The position numbers were made by a program, and so were the translations under genes. From positions 3,374,810-3,438,809 of the forward strand of contig CM035308.1 of NCBI GenBank assembly GCA_002900995.3: a stretch of DNA of 64,000 nt, in the 5' to 3' direction. This document shows, piece after piece, positions 33,953 through 43,577 of this stretch. The notes beneath the pieces are model-generated. The model searched no databases, was not told the origin of the DNA, and was given only the letters and a program-made list of their open reading frames with translations. The stretch's first letter is position 1, and each line of letters starts with the position of its first letter. The DNA comes from Ganoderma boninense (lineage: Eukaryota; Basidiomycota; Agaricomycetes; Polyporales; Polyporaceae).

Positions 33953-35429
33953 ACCTCTTGCGCAGAACCACAAGCTGAGCACGCCCCAGAACACCACCTG
34001 GACGTCGAGTAACTTCTGCCGCGGCAAGTCGCCTCAGCCCAACTGGGATCTGGTGCGCCCATAGAACCTGTTCATCACCTAGTCCGCAGTTGCTAGGATT
34101 TCACGCCGCGCGGCAGGAGAGCCTCATCACGCTCAAAACCACGACTCTGCGGGCCTGTCAGGACCGGGGCTGGGGCTGGGCCTTAGACTGATTGACCGCC
34201 GCTTCCTCGATGTCCTTGTCGGCCTTGTCGACCCAAGCATTGCGCTTCCATCTCCAAGTCCTCAACCATGCCTGAACGCGTCGTCGCCAGCTTCCCAGCG
34301 TTCACAAGCCGGACACTGTCATCGAGGTGGACAGCCTCAAGAGCGTCGTGCAGAACCTCGCCACCGGGAAAAGCGTCGCGTGCCCCCTCATTGTGACTCC
34401 TGGGTACATTCCTCATCCACGCATTGCTCACGCACTCATCGCATCCATTCGCGTGCAGATTCAAGTCCACGGTGCCACCTCTGCCTGGCTCCGTTCTTCG
34501 CTCTTCTGACTAACGTACTGATACGGACCCAAACCTGCCCCCCCCCCTGCTTCCTTTAGCGTCACGCTATACGATCATGGCGGTGCGATCCCTCGAGACA
34601 TTACGTTACCTTCTGACGCAGTCGCTTCGAGCCCATCTCCGTGCTCTCGCCCCCATCATTGCATCATCGCAACGTACAACAGCAGTCACTTCATTTCAAG
34701 GGGAAGAACCTTGGGATCAATGTGAGGAGAGGTTCGGGAAGGATCAGGATAAGTTACCGCCTCTGGAAAACCTCGTCGTGCGGCGTAATTACGGTCATGA
34801 GGGGACCAGCTATTGTAAGTCAACACGTAATATTATTGTGCGTACTGCGTGCTCATCTTGTCGTAAGACCCTTAAATCTAAATCTGCCCCTACCGCAGCA
34901 CGACGTCCCTGTTGCGACGAAGATTGCGACGAAAATCATGCCTTCTCAAGACTTCCGGGGGGGATCCAGGAGAATATGCCTTGTACGTCAATTACCGCCA
35001 ACCTGCTTCTGATTCTCGTATTCCCGCACTGATCTCCATCAACACGTAGAGGCCTAAAGTTCAATATAGCCACCCGAAAGATAACACGCTGAGACCGTGC
35101 GTAGCAATTGCGTCGCCAAGACAGGACTGCTCCGGAGACGCAGTAAGTATGTCGATTCGCGTATTTGGATCCTTTTCACCGTGCTCACCTCAGTCCGATC
35201 TCGCGGCTCTGCAATTAGGTTTGCACACAACGGGACGCTGGCGCGCACGCCTCGTCACTTCCGTATCCGGCTTGCCACGAACATCCATTATCTCGCGTGG
35301 CGGCTGACTCCTGGCTCATATAAAGTTCGTTCAAATTCTTGACTGTTTCCCTGGTCCAGGGAGTCGAGCCTCTTGTTCTTAGATCACCCCTTCCTAGTCC
35401 ATCCCCTCCCCCTCGTCTCTTGATCCGCG
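33953..35429. other. Unassigned stretch inside the element
   Basis: No gene is recognised. Pieces such as those around 34,190-34,500 have GC-rich, coding-like composition with stops and could be a further captured fragment, but I cannot name it. The part from about 34,560 looks like ordinary upstream sequence of the next gene; a CT-rich tract just before 35,430 fits a fungal promoter. Confidence 0.35.
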
Positions 35430-37821
35430 ATGAGCTCTGCTAGTCAGCTCGACCTCCCCATTGAGACCCTCGTGCAGGTACGTTCTGCCCATTCATTATG
35501 GCTCCGAGTCATGCGACAAGACTATCCCTTTCCCTAACAACCTTGTGTTCACAGACAGTCAAGGCACTTCAGCTCAAGCAGTCTCGGCTTGAGGCCCAAC
35601 ACCGCGAACTCGAGCAAGAGAACGCCGAACTTAAAGCGGAGAAACGAGCGGCCGCGAAGCGGAAGGGCAAGTCTAAGTCGTCGAAGAAGGCCAAGCGTCA
35701 GGCTGCCGCGACCGCCGGCGCCGGCGCGCCCGACGACCCCACGGCAGCTGACAACGGAGATGACGACGAGGACGACGAGATTGGTCCTGACACCTTACAG
35801 CTCGGGAAAAAGTTCTTTGTGTGCGGCGAGCCTTGGATCGTCCCCGGGTTCCCTGAGTTGTTCCGGACCCCGAAGCCTCGCTTTGCGTACAACGATCCAT
35901 CGCGGTACGAGGACACGACTCCCGAAGCGCTCCTCATCGGTGCTGCTGCCGACCTCTACCGCGTCGTGCCCACCCGGCTTCACGAGAAGATATCCAGCCC
36001 AGCCGAGTTCCAGGGCGAAGTATGTTCCAACCCATTCTATAACAAGTCGTTTCGATTCACGCTGACCTATTTTCCAGTTTATGCGTGGCCACGGAGAGAT
36101 TCGGTCGACGTTGGTGCACAATATCCGGAGCCTCATGCCGATGATCTTCGGCTTCCCATTCGACTACTTCTTCAAGGACAATGTGGCGATGCGGAAGTCA
36201 CCAGAGATCGCAGCGTTTCTCAAGTACGACCTCGACGACACGACGTATCCATCTCTTCCTCCTTTCCTCTTTCCTGACCTGGTCTTCGACATCAAGCGGG
36301 CCTTCCGAACCCCGGTTTTGGTCAAGGTGCGTGCTCTCGGCTGCAGCTCTGATATGAGCGTACTGAATGTTTTGTATTATCACAGGCACTTGGCATTATT
36401 CTGCGCGGCAAGGGCTGGGCCACGGGCAATCGTAACGGTACCCCGAAGACGAACTGCCAGCTGTGGCAAGTCCGCACCATCGATGAGTGCATGATCGCGA
36501 CAGCCGCGACCATCGTGAGTTCTCTCACCCATGTGCGGCGATTAGGATGCTGATGCCCTGGGACCCTATGAGGTCGCACACCTGCTGTCCCCAACCGACG
36601 GCGTTTTCCAGAAGCACAACGGAGTCCTCGATCTCTACGCCTTTCACCAGACGTGTAAGCAAGTTCTAATTGGCGGGCGCGACACCCCTTACTTCAAGGA
36701 CCTGTTGGTGTGGTATGAGCGGGAAATCTTCGGCGCCGCCCAGGGTCCGGTGGGCCCTGCCAACGCCGAGCCGGTGCCTCAAGATCCTGGGCGCGCTGCC
36801 AGAGACTTCCTCCGGCAGCTCCGAGCTGTGTCAGTACCTGCTGGGAACGCAGCGGCGGGCCCAAGTTCGACCTCCCTCGCTTCACCCCCAACCTCTTCGG
36901 TCCCTGAGTCAACGCGCTCAGATTCTGAGTCTGGTTCGAGCTCAGACTCGGACTCGGACTCGGATTCGGGGTCTGGCTCCAAATCTGACTCTAGGTCCGG
37001 CTCATCTTCTGACTCGTCTGAGTCTGAGGACGAAGGTGTCGGCGGGACGGACGGCGAGGAGCTGTATAAAAACCCAGGTATGTTTAGTCCTATATCTGTT
37101 ATTAGTACGTGCTAACGATCATTGTGTTTAAGTGTCTGCACCCACCAGTCGCGGTCCTTCCCGTTCCGGCTTTCCGGGTTCGCTGCCCACTTCCAACACC
37201 TCACCGTCTACTCCTGCCCATTTTGGCGCGCTTCTCCCCACCCCGCATATCCAGTCTACTATACCCCCTCCCCTACACATGCCTGCCCTAGGCCCTCACG
37301 CCGCACCCATCAGGTCGGCTCCGTCGTCGTCCATTCCCTCCTCTCTGAGCCCGGATCCTTCGACGCTGCTCCCCGAACTGGGCATCGCTCCGTCTCTATC
37401 GCGGCGCAAGGGAAAAGGCAAGGGGAAGGCCCCCGCGGTTATCGACGACGGCTCCGATGTTCTCATCGTTGACGACAACTCCGACCTCGTCATTGTCGAT
37501 TCAAACTCCACGCCTCCGCTCAACCCCCGTGGATGGAACCTGAGATCCAGGCCGAGATCCGAGGAGACGGACGTCGAGAAGGCGACTAAGGCAGACAAGA
37601 AAGCGGACAAGAAGGCGGACAAGAAGGCGGACAAGAAGGCGGACAAGAAGGCGGACAAGAAGGCGGACAAGAAAGCGGACAAGAAGGCGGACAAGAAGGC
37701 GGACAAGAAGACCAAGAAAGCTGCCGCCAACGTAACGGAGGCCAGCGCGGACACCGAGACAGAGGCCGACGACAAGCCCAAGCCCAAGCCCAAGCCCAAG
37801 CCCAAGTACAAGAAGGACTAG
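35430..37821 (+). CDS. DUF6698-like protein carried by the transposon
   Basis: Exons I can join are 35,430-35,477; 35,555-36,019; 36,078 to about 36,327; about 36,386-36,513; about 36,572-37,077; and about 37,134-37,821. The N-terminus is a Glu/Lys-rich coiled coil (QSRLEAQHRELEQENAELKAEKR) followed by a basic and then an acidic tract. The middle holds FPFDYFFKDNVAMRK, FLFPDLVFDIKRAF, LGIILRGKGW, an A-rich helix with ATIVAHLLSP, LYAFHQT and the closing LVWYEREIFG. This is the general layout of DUF6698 proteins, which are highly multiplied in Agaricomycetes and of unknown function. The C-terminal third is low complexity: a Ser/Asp repeat, a Pro-rich part, ten ADKK units and five PK pairs. The gene is intact as read. 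It may be a passenger or a helper of the element; that is inference. Confidence 0.68.
37591..37710 (+). repeat. Ten tandem 12-bp units encoding ADKK
   Basis: The unit GCGGACAAGAAG repeats ten times without a break (the first unit is GCAGACAAGAAA; another carries AAA). It adds 40 residues of Ala-Asp-Lys-Lys to the tail of the DUF6698-like protein. Because units are nearly identical and a multiple of three, copy number can change without breaking the frame. Confidence 0.95.
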
Positions 37822-38840
37822 GTATGTTGCAAGGTTCCTGTGGCCGTGGACCGGACCAGGCACGCGCAAACGCATCATCAATGCAATGTCTCACTCGTAC
37901 ATAGTCGCGCCGTCCATGTACTGATACTTGACATGTCTCCCATCTCCTACCCTTCTCCTACCGTCCATTAGCTACGTTTTCCTCGCATTCTGACCCTGAT
38001 GACTTCTCTCATGACCTCTAACGACGCTACGTTCTGAACCTATCTCCCCAATGTCACCAATTGTTGATCAGTTGATGTCCCCTCCCCTCCCCACATATCC
38101 TCACGTATCCCATCCGCGATTGTTGATCAATCATACTACTCTCACATTTATTGTGCGATGGCGGGATCCCAGTAATACCGCCCCGAGCACAAACCAAGAG
38201 TCCGAAATTCACGGACTTGTCGGACAGCGTTAATATTATTGAAACTCCGCCTGACATGCGTCGACGGTTGTTGGACGATCGCCACGTCCTGCCTCTCCCT
38301 TACCATGATCCTCCACCATCCTTCTCTGCCCGAAAGCTCTCCACATCGCCCTCTCTCCTTCTGCTCCTCCTGCTCCACCTTTCATTGCCACTGGTAAGAT
38401 TTTGACTCCACAGCCTTCTCAGTTATTATCGGTTGGCTCTGAACAACTTTCTCACCTCGACGCCATTCCAGGTTCAACTCTCCCGTAGCACACAACGACG
38501 CAGTCTTCGGCCTCCACGACATCGACATGTCGTTCCCTTTGAATCCCGACGCCTGACCACACCCCGTCGTCGCGTACAACCATCTTCGTGCCTCACGAGC
38601 TACGACGTACCATCCCGACGACGACTCACCCCAACCTGCCGTTCTTCATGTGCGGCTGTATGTATGTATGACTGTCTTCTGATTTTGGTGCGCGGGTTGC
38701 CTTTCTGACATCGCCTTGACTGACAGCCTCTTATCTTCAACACCACTGGATGAGCGAAGGATGAGAGCAGGTGCGCAATGACACACTCCCCATTGACAAT
38801 CGCTCATACCTCCGTTCTGACTCACCCTTTCGTCCTCGCT
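37822..38840. other. 3' region of DUF6698-like gene, no gene seen
   Basis: It is rich in C and T on the plus strand. Open frames here have no recognisable content. Confidence 0.4.
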
Positions 38841-39415
38841 GCACTCTCTCCCTAACCATTCATGCATCCTGGTCGCCGCCCGGCCTCGTCTTTGTCGCGC
38901 TCTCTCCCTAACCGCTCACACCTCCGTTCGCTGGTCGCCGCCCGGTCTCGTCGTCGCCGCACTCTCTCCCTAACCATTCATGCATCCTGGTCGCGCCCGG
39001 TCTTATGTCCGTCGCGCTCTCTCCCTAACCAATACTTCCGTTCTCTGGTCGCCGCCCCTCATCTTCGCTGCACACTCTGCCCTCTAGTCACTGCCCCTCG
39101 TCTTCGCCACACTCTTTCCCTAACCGCTCACACCTCTGTTCGCTGGTCGTCGCCCGGTCTCGTCGTCGCCGCACTCTCTCCCTAACCATTCATGCATCCT
39201 GGTCGCCGCCCGGCCTCGTCTTTGTCGCGCTCTCTCCCTAACCGCTCACACCTCTGTTCGCTGGTCGTCGCCCGGTCGCGTCTTTGTTGCGCTCTCTCCC
39301 TAACCATTCATACATCGTTCGCTGGTCGCCGCACTCCCTCCCTAACCATTCATACATCCTGGTCGCCACCCGGCCTTGTCCTCGTCGCACTCTCTCCCTA
39401 ACCATTCATACTTCT
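38841..39415 (+). repeat. Minisatellite, about ten imperfect units of roughly 35-75 bp
   Basis: Each unit carries CTCTCTCCCTAACC followed by either ATTCATGCATCC or GCTCACACCTC, then GGTCGCCGCCCGG and CTCGTCTTTGTCGC or similar. CCCTAACC recurs at about 38,850, 38,907, 38,967, 39,025, 39,118, 39,180, 39,237, 39,298, 39,342 and 39,397. Two sub-types alternate in places. There is no coding frame of note. Confidence 0.88.
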
Positions 39416-39734
39416 GTTTTCTAGTTGTCGCTGGCTTCGTCTTCGTCAGTCTATCCCTCCTCACCATGTCTTTGACATTACATTTACAGTTCCTTCCTTT
39501 GATGCTGTCTTACGTACCGACCTCTTCGCACATGTTTGTCTTTGCCTTCCCTCTACGTATTCAGGCTCTGGGCGGTCCCTGCTATGTAGTCATATTACTC
39601 AGTGTTGTATATTGCTCCTGCCATGAATGCTCTTGTATTAATAGAACTGTTGAAATACGCAGATCTCACCAATGAACATCATGTGAACCACCCTTATGAC
39701 AGCTGGAGGGAATTGAGACTGCCAATGTCACACT
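39416..39734. other. Spacer between minisatellite and right subterminal repeats
   Basis: Nothing is recognised. It has a more AT-rich composition than its surroundings. Confidence 0.4.
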
Positions 39735-40088
39735 TTTAAGCCCCTACAAGAGCTCCCTGGCGGCTTGTAATGTCTGTTGTGTTGCCTTAGGATGGGCCTC
39801 GTAAGTGGACTTATAACTGTTACTATTAGCGTCGTAATGAGCGTCATAACATTCGTTATAAGGGGTTTTAAGAAGGCTGGTAAGAAACATTGTAAGACGC
39901 CCGAGACGCCGTATCAGTCTCTTGTAAGGTACATAACAACTGCGTAATAACCGAGCTTGTAACCGAGGTTACAAGGCGGACCCGTTGCCGTCATAAGGGC
40001 TCGTAAGGCGCTCGCAATGCCACGCTTCGGTTGCAAGGGCGTCTGACCCATTTTGGACCTTATGGACCTTACGAGCGCTCATAAGCCT
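39735..40088 (-). repeat. Right subterminal repeat field
   Basis: Many copies of a TCGTAAGG, TTGTAAGG or TTATAAGG core lie in both directions, for example CTCGTAAGTGG, CTTGTAAGG, GCTCGTAAGGCGC and ACCTTACGAGCGC. This mirrors the TTACAAG and TTATGAG motifs of the left side. No coding frame is present. Confidence 0.65.
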
Positions 40089-40107
40089 TTCAGAAAATTT
40101 CCGACAA
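40089..40107 (-). repeat. Right terminal inverted repeat
   Basis: Read on the minus strand, it starts TTGTCGGAAATTTTCTGAA. It is followed on the plus strand by CGTCG and then the duplicated flank TGAGTTGCTTGC, which corresponds to TGAGTTGCTGCT at 12,461 in copy 1. Confidence 0.85.
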
Positions 40108-40109
40108 TC

Positions 40110-41079
40110 GTCGTGAGTTGCTTGCTCCATCTCTCCATCTTTTGCCAATGTCTGAATCTCGTTTACACTGCAATATAGAGCTGCGTAGAGGAGATCCAGA
40201 AGATTTCTTGGGCTATCAACCACGGGACTTAGTCAGAGGTAAGCCTGTTCAAATTGCGTTCAGCATCCTCCTTCACCTTGTACGAGTTTCTCCCTCGGCG
40301 CATGGGAGCTTGTCTACCCCCCGCGTCCCCACAGTCAGAACAGGCTGTGCTTGGAAGCGTCACGGAAGGTGTCTTGACCATCTACATCACGGAAGATTGC
40401 CCTTCGAGGCAGGCTACCGCCGGCAGAGCAACAGTATCCGTGCGTCACCTTATCCAAGGCTTTGACTCTTCAGTACGTGCTTGTCAAGGTATCGTCCTGT
40501 CTTCTGCCTCGATCAACACCGGCCGACAGGGCGCTCACAACAGGGCGCTGTCACGTAGTATGAAGGGGCGGGTTCTGATTCTGTTGTACTATCTGCAATC
40601 GGCTTCTGGAGATCGCAGGTTTATGGCAGGTATGCCAGTAGTTCCTGTCAGAAGCGCAGACACTCACTCCACTTTAATCCCTTCGGTCTTCCGAAAACCC
40701 AGTTCTTTCTCTGTTCAGCACCTGCGGTCCGCCTAATTACCGCACGGGCGCTTTCATGATGCTTGCAAGGGAGCCGTGTGGACTCCGCACTGCGGAGCAT
40801 CCTAGCCTGGGTTCTCTTTGCCTCAGGAAGACTCGCCCATTTCCTGTGCTAGCGCAACTGGGGCATTGCACTGGGCCTAACAATGGAGAGCAACAGATGA
40901 GCGATGAGTTTGGTTCTCAAGGATGGGGGCTGCTTCGAGAGGTACGCAACCGAGTTCGAGGCTCAGATATTCGTGGCGCATCTTCCTTCATATCATCTTC
41001 CAGGCATCACTTTGCGGAACCCCTCGATGTCACTGTGATACCACATGCGCCCTGCTCGGATCTAGCGTCGGGTTTCTAG
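40110..41079 (+). CDS. Hypothetical protein, continuation of duplication copy 2
   Basis: This stretch is the right-hand part of copy 2 beyond the transposon and matches 12,451-13,234. One frame is open at 40,254-40,736 (blocks GVLTIYITEDCPSRQ, VSVRHLIQGFDSSV, GRVLILLYYLQSASGDRRF), and another exon-like frame at 40,897-41,079 ends in GF-stop. A small upstream exon ending FLGYQPRDLVR with a GTAAGC donor lies at about 40,178-40,220. I cannot name a family. If it was the 3' part of the third paralogue at 24.4-25.0 kb, then the transposon has cut one gene in two; the phases I tried do not prove this. Confidence 0.4.
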
Positions 41080-41425
41080 CCTGCAGTAGCTAATTCCGAG
41101 TGTCCATGGTCGCGGATCTGTATACGTCGAGCCACTCTGACTTATATTTACAGGATATGTTCAAGTCCTCGATCTAAGTCTCCAGAGTCATCGGAGGGAC
41201 ACTAGGTTATCGGTCAAAGAGCGTCAATGAACGCAGCCAGTGGGGGCTTTGTGAGATGTACGTCACTGATCCCGTTTGATCGGTAGAATACGGGAGAATG
41301 TCGGTACGCTAACAATAGGATGTATCACTCACAGTGTTGGACAGATGGTTCGCAGGCACTGGCCGATGCTCACTTGGAGACAACGCTTTGGGTCCAAGGA
41401 TGTGCATACATCACTTCCTATTACC

Positions 41426-41434
41426 TATATAAAG
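41426..41434 (+). promoter_or_regulatory. TATA-like element of DUF6534 gene C
   Basis: TATATAAAG lies 72-80 bases before the ATG at 41,506, a usual distance for fungal TATA boxes. Confidence 0.55.
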
Positions 41435-41505
41435 GTATTTACCTTGGACTTTACGCAGGATCCACGACCACAACTCACAGACCACTCTGAGTCCCGCTTG
41501 GTCCC

Positions 41506-43577
41506 ATGGAGCAATCCTCGCCATTGCTTTTGCCACCCTCGACCCTCGCTGCTATCCGGGAGGCTCTTTCCTGCGTTGTACTTGGCACGATTGTATCAAC
41601 CGTGTGCGTTCTGATTTCTCCGAGCGCGAAAGATTTCCATCTCATAGACGATGCTGGGGTACAGTGTCTACGGACTTACTATCTTGCAGGCATACATCTA
41701 CTTCCGGCACAATCACGCCGCTCCCCGGACGAAATACTTCGTGAGTGGCGCCATCCTGCTGCGAATAACAAAACCTGACTTCTATCACCCACAAAGGTTG
41801 CGTTCTTGTTGTAAGTAGCTTCTACTGCTCGGTAGCTATTGTTCATGGTTCGTTCGTAGTGCCCTCGACACCACCACAATAATCCTCACCCTCTACGGGT
41901 TCTATGAAGATTTTGTGACTCACTTTGACGACATCTCGTCGTTTCTCAAGATCCCTGGGTGATTCCTCATGCATCACCTCGTCGTCTGCGTCGGCCTCTT
42001 ACTAATGTCAATTGCACTGCAGGACGTTGGCCGTACGTACTGAGCCTGCATTGGCTCCAGTGGCCAGCACCGGGCTTTGTCTTGCTAACGTACCATTCTT
42101 TGAAGCTCGAGAATCTGCTCACGGTCCTTATCGGATTACTTACGCAGTGGTACGTGGTTGTTTTTAGCGCGCTTCAAGTCCGTGGAATCTTCCTGATCGC
42201 TTGACAGCTTTTTCGCATATCGTATTTGGGCCCGTGAGTCGTTTAGCTCATGCTCTCGAAGTCATGGCGGAATTTTGATACGTGGACCGCATTGAAACTC
42301 GAATAGTGAGCAAAGGGAATGTATTGCTCACCACCAGCATCGTAAGTCTGAGTGTTAACTCTGGGACGAAATGCTTGGCTGATCAATTTGTCAGGTTATC
42401 CTTGCGCTCTGTTCATTTGGTAAGCAGATAGTCTATGGCCAGGCATGCAATGGCCTAGATCCTTGACACATTCTGCCTCTGCAGGTCCCGGCGTAGGTAC
42501 GTGGCTAAAGACTAATGTGATACCATGCTTAACCCGCCATCTCCTTTGTGTTAGCAATCTCCGCGCATCTGTACGTGCATCACACAGCGTCCCAGATGGA
42601 CACGGGTCTAGCACTGACCACTGGATTGTGCTCTCCAGGTGGATAAACACCTACATATTCTCCCTCGGGTCACTCGAAGTCCGGATGCTCGCCGGCTTTG
42701 CAAACGGCTTGAGCGTGATCTGCGACCTACTCATCGCTGCCGCAATGTGCATGTACCTCAACACTAAGAGGACCGGTTTCAGACGGTACGCCCCACTGTC
42801 ATCTTCCAGTCGCGGTGCCCGGCAAACACTACTTTTGCAGAACTGACTCAATCATCGACCGCTTGATGATCTATGCGATAAATAGAGGACTGCTTACCGC
42901 GTGAGTAATGGGCAAACTACGCTAGCATCTAAAGATTGTTATATTCTGACCGTTGTTTGCTTTACTCCTGATCTTAGGACATGTCAAGCCTGCCACATGA
43001 TTCTAGTATGTTTCATCGCAGCGACAATGTCAGAAACGAGCTGAGGTTCTTCCCTACAGACAGTCGCATTTCCGGGACGCCTCATCTACTTCCCTTTCGC
43101 CCTTCTGGATGGGAAATGTACGTGGGGTTCCTTCTCGCGCCATATCTGCAGACTAAATTCTCGTCAACAATACTTGACGCCAGTGTATTGTAATACCTTG
43201 CTTGCAACGTGCGTTGCTGTTTGTCCTAGCAGGCTTATGATCACTCATACCCCGAGACTTCAGGCTGAACGCGCAGAAAGGCATGAGGGGAGACGAAAGC
43301 AGCATCATCGAGGTCGACTCCCATATGCTTGACCCGATAAATTCATCCACCTCCGGTCGTGGATCTCACCTCAATGTGCATGGGAAGTTGGACAGCGTGA
43401 GTTTCTTCGCTGAGTTGTGGTGTTCTGTTGATTTTGAGTCCGTCACTATACGTACAGGCATCTGCCAGTATGCCATCTATCCAGAAGGAATTTTCTGGAG
43501 CCGGGAAACTGATGGTTCGTCTGTCCTCTTTTTTCATATATATCGCGAGTGTCTACTAACGAGTTTGTCTCCAGTGA
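41506..43577 (+). CDS. DUF6534-type seven-helix membrane protein (array member C)
   Basis: The start is MEQSSPLLLPPSTLAAIREA with a first helix CVVLGTIVSTV. Exons then give VYGLTILQAYIYFRH, LDTTTIILTLYGFYEDFV, an exon ending in TQW, FFAYRIW, NVLLTTSIV, VILALCSFG, a long exon SLEVRMLAGFANGLSVICDLLIA to KRTGFRR, then TDSIIDRLMIYAINRGLLTA, TCQACHMI, YCNTLLAT, and LNAQKGMRGDESSIIEVDS. The C-terminus is hydrophilic; a TGA at 43,575 directly after a CCAG acceptor is my preferred end, though a stop at about 43,556 without splicing is possible. Many introns of about 50-70 bp separate the exons. It is a membrane protein of unknown role. Confidence 0.78.

Larger units (their letters stand above)
25028..40107 (+). 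mobile_element. Plavaka-type DNA transposon with captured host-gene pieces, about 15.1 kb
   Basis: The element is bounded by inverted ends TTGTCGGAAATTTTC (25,028-25,042) and its reverse complement (40,093-40,107), and has rich subterminal repeats on both sides. Inside are a full-length Plavaka transposase gene (25.75-29.76 kb), chitin synthase and Syf1-like pseudogene pieces (30.0-33.95 kb), a DUF6698-like gene (35.4-37.8 kb) and a minisatellite. The same locus in duplication copy 1 (around 12,450) has no insertion, which proves that this block is extra. Plavaka belongs to the CMC group of cut-and-paste elements and is common in Agaricomycetes. The exact target duplication is unclear, because the empty site itself carries ATTGTCG. 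Confidence 0.85.

Noticed and set aside
30000..34500. RIP-type C-to-T mutation as the cause of the stops in the captured genes
   Set aside because: The sequence remains GC-rich and many breaks are indels or frame changes, not a flood of C-to-T changes. RIP is also not typical of this group.
37296..37811. Minus-strand frame with repeated FLSAFLSA, like a membrane protein
   Set aside because: It is the antisense reading of the ADKK and PK repeats of the DUF6698-like gene. The apparent hydrophobic repeats are a by-product of the 12-bp unit.
38841..39415. Internal telomere sequence, because of CCCTAACC
   Set aside because: The hexamer occurs once per unit and never in tandem. It is embedded in a longer, unrelated minisatellite unit.
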